A DNA stretch of 6,439 nucleotides, taken from assembly GCA_903912435.1 (NCBI GenBank), contig CAIWHI010000787.1:1-6439 (forward strand). Reading direction: 5' to 3'. Both the position numbers and the translations under genes were made by a program. The notes beneath the pieces are model-generated. The model did no database searches. It saw only the letters and a program-made list of their open reading frames with translations, and had not been told where the DNA came from. This document shows positions 4,294 through 6,439 of this stretch, in pieces. The stretch comes from an uncultured Bacteroidota bacterium (GTDB taxonomy: Bacteria; Bacteroidota; Bacteroidia; Chitinophagales; Chitinophagaceae). Position 1 is the first letter of the stretch, and each line of letters opens with the position of its first letter.

Positions 4294-6439
4294 ATGAACG
4301 CTATAGAACAAATAAGAAAATGGTGTAACGGCAATTGGCTGGCTAAGAATGATGAGCAAACTCAGATTGGCTCATTATCTATTGATAGCCGCCAAATTGA
4401 CCAGCCAGAAAACACGCTTTTTATAGCCCTTAAAACCAACCTTAGGGATGGCCACACCTATATAGCAGATGCCTGGGTGAAGGGCGTAAGAAATTTCCTC
4501 ATTTCGCATGAACTGGATATTACCAACCTAAAGGGCGCTAACATTATATTGTTAAAAGATACCCTACAGGCCCTACAACAAATAGCTGCTGGTCATCGTA
4601 AGCAATTTAATATCCCGGTAATTGGCATAACCGGTAGTAATGGCAAAACCATGGTAAAGGAATGGCTCTACCAATTGCTAGCCGACAAGTATAATATTGT
4701 AAGGAGTCCTAAGAGCTATAATTCACAGATAGGTGTTCCTTTATCAGTTTGGCAAATGGAGCGGGATAACCAAATTGCCCTATTTGAAGCCGGTATTTCC
4801 CAGCCCGGCGAAATGGAAAAGCTGGAGCGCATCATCCATCCTCAAATAGGCTTGTTTACCAATATAGGTGAGGCCCACAGTGAAGGCTTTATGAACATGC
4901 GGCAGAAAATAAATGAGAAACTCATTCTATTCCGCCATGCATCAAAATTAGTTTATTGCCACGACCATAGCGAGCTGAACCAATGTATTGTACAGTATGT
5001 TCACCAGGTAAGGGGGGGAAGAACAGAAGACCCAATAGAATTATTTACCTGGTCGGTAAAACAACCTGCCGACCTGCATATTGTCAATTCCGAAAAGAAA
5101 GCAGGCAAAACCAGCATTGTAGCCCTTTACAAAGGCAAGGAAATAAGCATCACCATACCATTTACCGACGAGGTTGCATTGGAAAATGCAATCCATTGCT
5201 GGTGTATCCTACTGATTCTCAATATTGCCCAGGATGAAATAAAATCAAAAATGGCCTTATTACAACCGGTGTCTATGCGGCTGGAACTGAGGCAAGGCAT
5301 TAATGATTGTACTGTAATTAATGATGCTTATAATTCCGACCTTACCTCCCTGCAAATGGCCCTCAATTACCTGGAGCAGCAAAAACAGCATAAGTCACAT
5401 ACCGTTATCATGTCTGACATTATGCAGCCCGGTAAGCGCGACCTTGATCTGTATGATGAGGTAGCTGAATCAATTAGCAGACGAAAAATATTGAGGTTTA
5501 TAGGTATAGGTCCGGCATTGTATAAAAACAAGGCTTCCTTCCGAAAGCACAAAAAGCTAAGAAGTATATTTTTTAAGTCAACAGAAGATTTTTTAAAGCA
5601 TTTTCACCTGCTCACTTTCGATAAGGAGGCCATATTACTTAAGGGTGCCAGAGTGTTTGCTTTTGAAAAAATTGGTCTGTTACTTGAGCAGAAAGTCCAC
5701 CAGACAGTAATGTCGGTTGACCTCACTGCATTAACCAATAACCTCAATGTATACCGTGCATTACTATCACCAGGGGTAAAGACTATGGTAATGGTAAAGG
5801 CATTTGCTTATGGGAGTGGCAGCCACGAAATAGCCAACCTGCTCCAATATGCCGGTGTTGATTACCTTACAGTTGCCTATACTGATGAAGGAATTGGTCT
5901 ACGCAGGGCAGGGCTTAAAATGCCTATCATGGTAATGAGCCCTGATGCTACCTCCTTCGACCGTATGATAGCCTGGAAGCTGGAACCGGAATTGTATAAT
6001 TTCCGCTCCATAAAGGAATTCATTAATATAGCCCGCACCTTTGGTAGCAAGAACTACCCTGTGCATATAAAACTGGATACAGGCATGCACCGTCTTGGCT
6101 TTAACCCAGAAGATATTGATGAACTATTAGCCATCATAAAGGACAACCCCATAATACATGTAGCCAGTATTTTCAGCCACCTGGCGGCTAGTGACAACCC
6201 TGCCGAGGATGAGTTCACAATGCAACAGGCAAGGGCATTTGATGCAATGAGTGAACAAATATTGGCTGTACTCCCCTACAAACCACTAAGGCATATCAGC
6301 AATTCGGCAGGCATAGCCCGCCATAAAACCTTGCAGTACGATATGGTAAGGCTGGGCCTTGGCCTATATGGAATTGACAGTACACCTGCCATACAGCAAA
6401 AACTGAAACATATAAGCACCCTGAAAACCAGTATAGCCC
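4294..6439 (+). CDS. Bifunctional UDP-MurNAc-tripeptide:D-Ala-D-Ala ligase / alanine racemase (partial, C-terminus off the right edge)
   Basis: A MurF–Alr fusion, a known arrangement in Bacteroidota. MurF adds D-Ala-D-Ala to UDP-MurNAc-tripeptide using ATP; the PLP-dependent racemase makes D-Ala from L-Ala. Both act in cytoplasmic peptidoglycan synthesis. The first 715 residues are visible. MurF part: N-terminal substrate domain with SIDSR (about 30–34); P-loop GITGSNGKT (111–119, Lys118), followed by Met where many MurF proteins have a second Thr; EAGISQPGEM (165–174); NIGEAH (190–195); a possible carbamylated lysine at 209; C-terminal domain with NDAYNSD (343–349) and the MSDIMQPG segment. 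The racemase begins near residue 472; the PLP lysine is Lys502 in MVKAFAYGSGS, then KLDTGMHRLGF (593–603), SHLAASD (628–634), SNSAGI (669–674) and RLGLGLYGID (686–695). The second catalytic Tyr would lie beyond the window. ATG 4294 has no clear Shine–Dalgarno site. It is divergent from the serine hydrolase, 188 bases away. Confidence 0.95.
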   Translation, partial: MNAIEQIRKWCNGNWLAKNDEQTQIGSLSIDSRQIDQPENTLFIALKTNLRDGHTYIADAWVKGVRNFLISHELDITNLKGANIILLKDTLQALQQIAAGHRKQFNIPVIGITGSNGKTMVKEWLYQLLADKYNIVRSPKSYNSQIGVPLSVWQMERDNQIALFEAGISQPGEMEKLERIIHPQIGLFTNIGEAHSEGFMNMRQKINEKLILFRHASKLVYCHDHSELNQCIVQYVHQVRGGRTEDPIELFTWSVKQPADLHIVNSEKKAGKTSIVALYKGKEISITIPFTDEVALENAIHCWCILLILNIAQDEIKSKMALLQPVSMRLELRQGINDCTVINDAYNSDLTSLQMALNYLEQQKQHKSHTVIMSDIMQPGKRDLDLYDEVAESISRRKILRFIGIGPALYKNKASFRKHKKLRSIFFKSTEDFLKHFHLLTFDKEAILLKGARVFAFEKIGLLLEQKVHQTVMSVDLTALTNNLNVYRALLSPGVKTMVMVKAFAYGSGSHEIANLLQYAGVDYLTVAYTDEGIGLRRAGLKMPIMVMSPDATSFDRMIAWKLEPELYNFRSIKEFINIARTFGSKNYPVHIKLDTGMHRLGFNPEDIDELLAIIKDNPIIHVASIFSHLAASDNPAEDEFTMQQARAFDAMSEQILAVLPYKPLRHISNSAGIARHKTLQYDMVRLGLGLYGIDSTPAIQQKLKHISTLKTSIA

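Noticed and set aside
4983..5237. Plus-strand open frame inside the MurF region
   Set aside because: Out-of-frame shadow of the long MurF–Alr reading frame, which shows all the expected motifs.

Overview
The window looks like chromosomal DNA of a Bacteroidota bacterium, probably from or near the Chitinophagales. Four things point there: a fused MurF–alanine racemase gene, a type IX secretion (T9SS) C-terminal sorting domain, a lysine-rich cold-shock-domain protein of a type I know from this phylum, and TAnnTTTG-like promoter boxes. The DNA is AT-rich and genes lie on both strands with short gaps. No gene-free stretch exceeds 300 bases, and I see no tRNA, rRNA, CRISPR array or insertion sequence.

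Left part (1–1027): a divergent molybdate locus. A ModA-type periplasmic molybdate-binding protein runs leftwards off the edge. A one-domain ModE-type regulator runs rightwards. The regulator is broken by one extra G in a run of nine G inside its conserved glycine-rich motif, so as read it makes a truncated 87-residue protein. With eight G it would give a normal protein of 117 residues. The 148-base gap between them holds a promoter-like box for modA and a small inverted repeat that could be an operator.

Middle (1111–2453): a small Rieske [2Fe-2S] lipoprotein on the minus strand with its own terminator, then, divergently, a cold-shock-domain protein with a charged N-terminal extension and an Ala/Pro/Glu-rich tail. 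A strong 18-bp hairpin separates the latter from the convergent genes that follow, and probably terminates both sides.

Right-middle (2482–4105, minus strand): a lipoprotein serine hydrolase of the beta-lactamase/NylB-like fold reads into the 3' remnant of a T9SS-secreted protein lying in another frame. The remnant has no start codon of its own and no N-terminal part. The junction, near 3000–3030, looks like a deletion or rearrangement scar (or an assembly chimera), and a 6-base near-duplication sits on it.

Right (4294–6439): the MurF–Alr bifunctional gene, which makes D-alanine and joins D-Ala-D-Ala to the peptidoglycan precursor. It runs off the right edge before the end of the racemase domain. 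Apart from modA/modE, the genes do not form an evident common pathway. I see no clear undescribed system; the best leads are the poly-G frameshift in the molybdate regulator and the hydrolase/T9SS junction.
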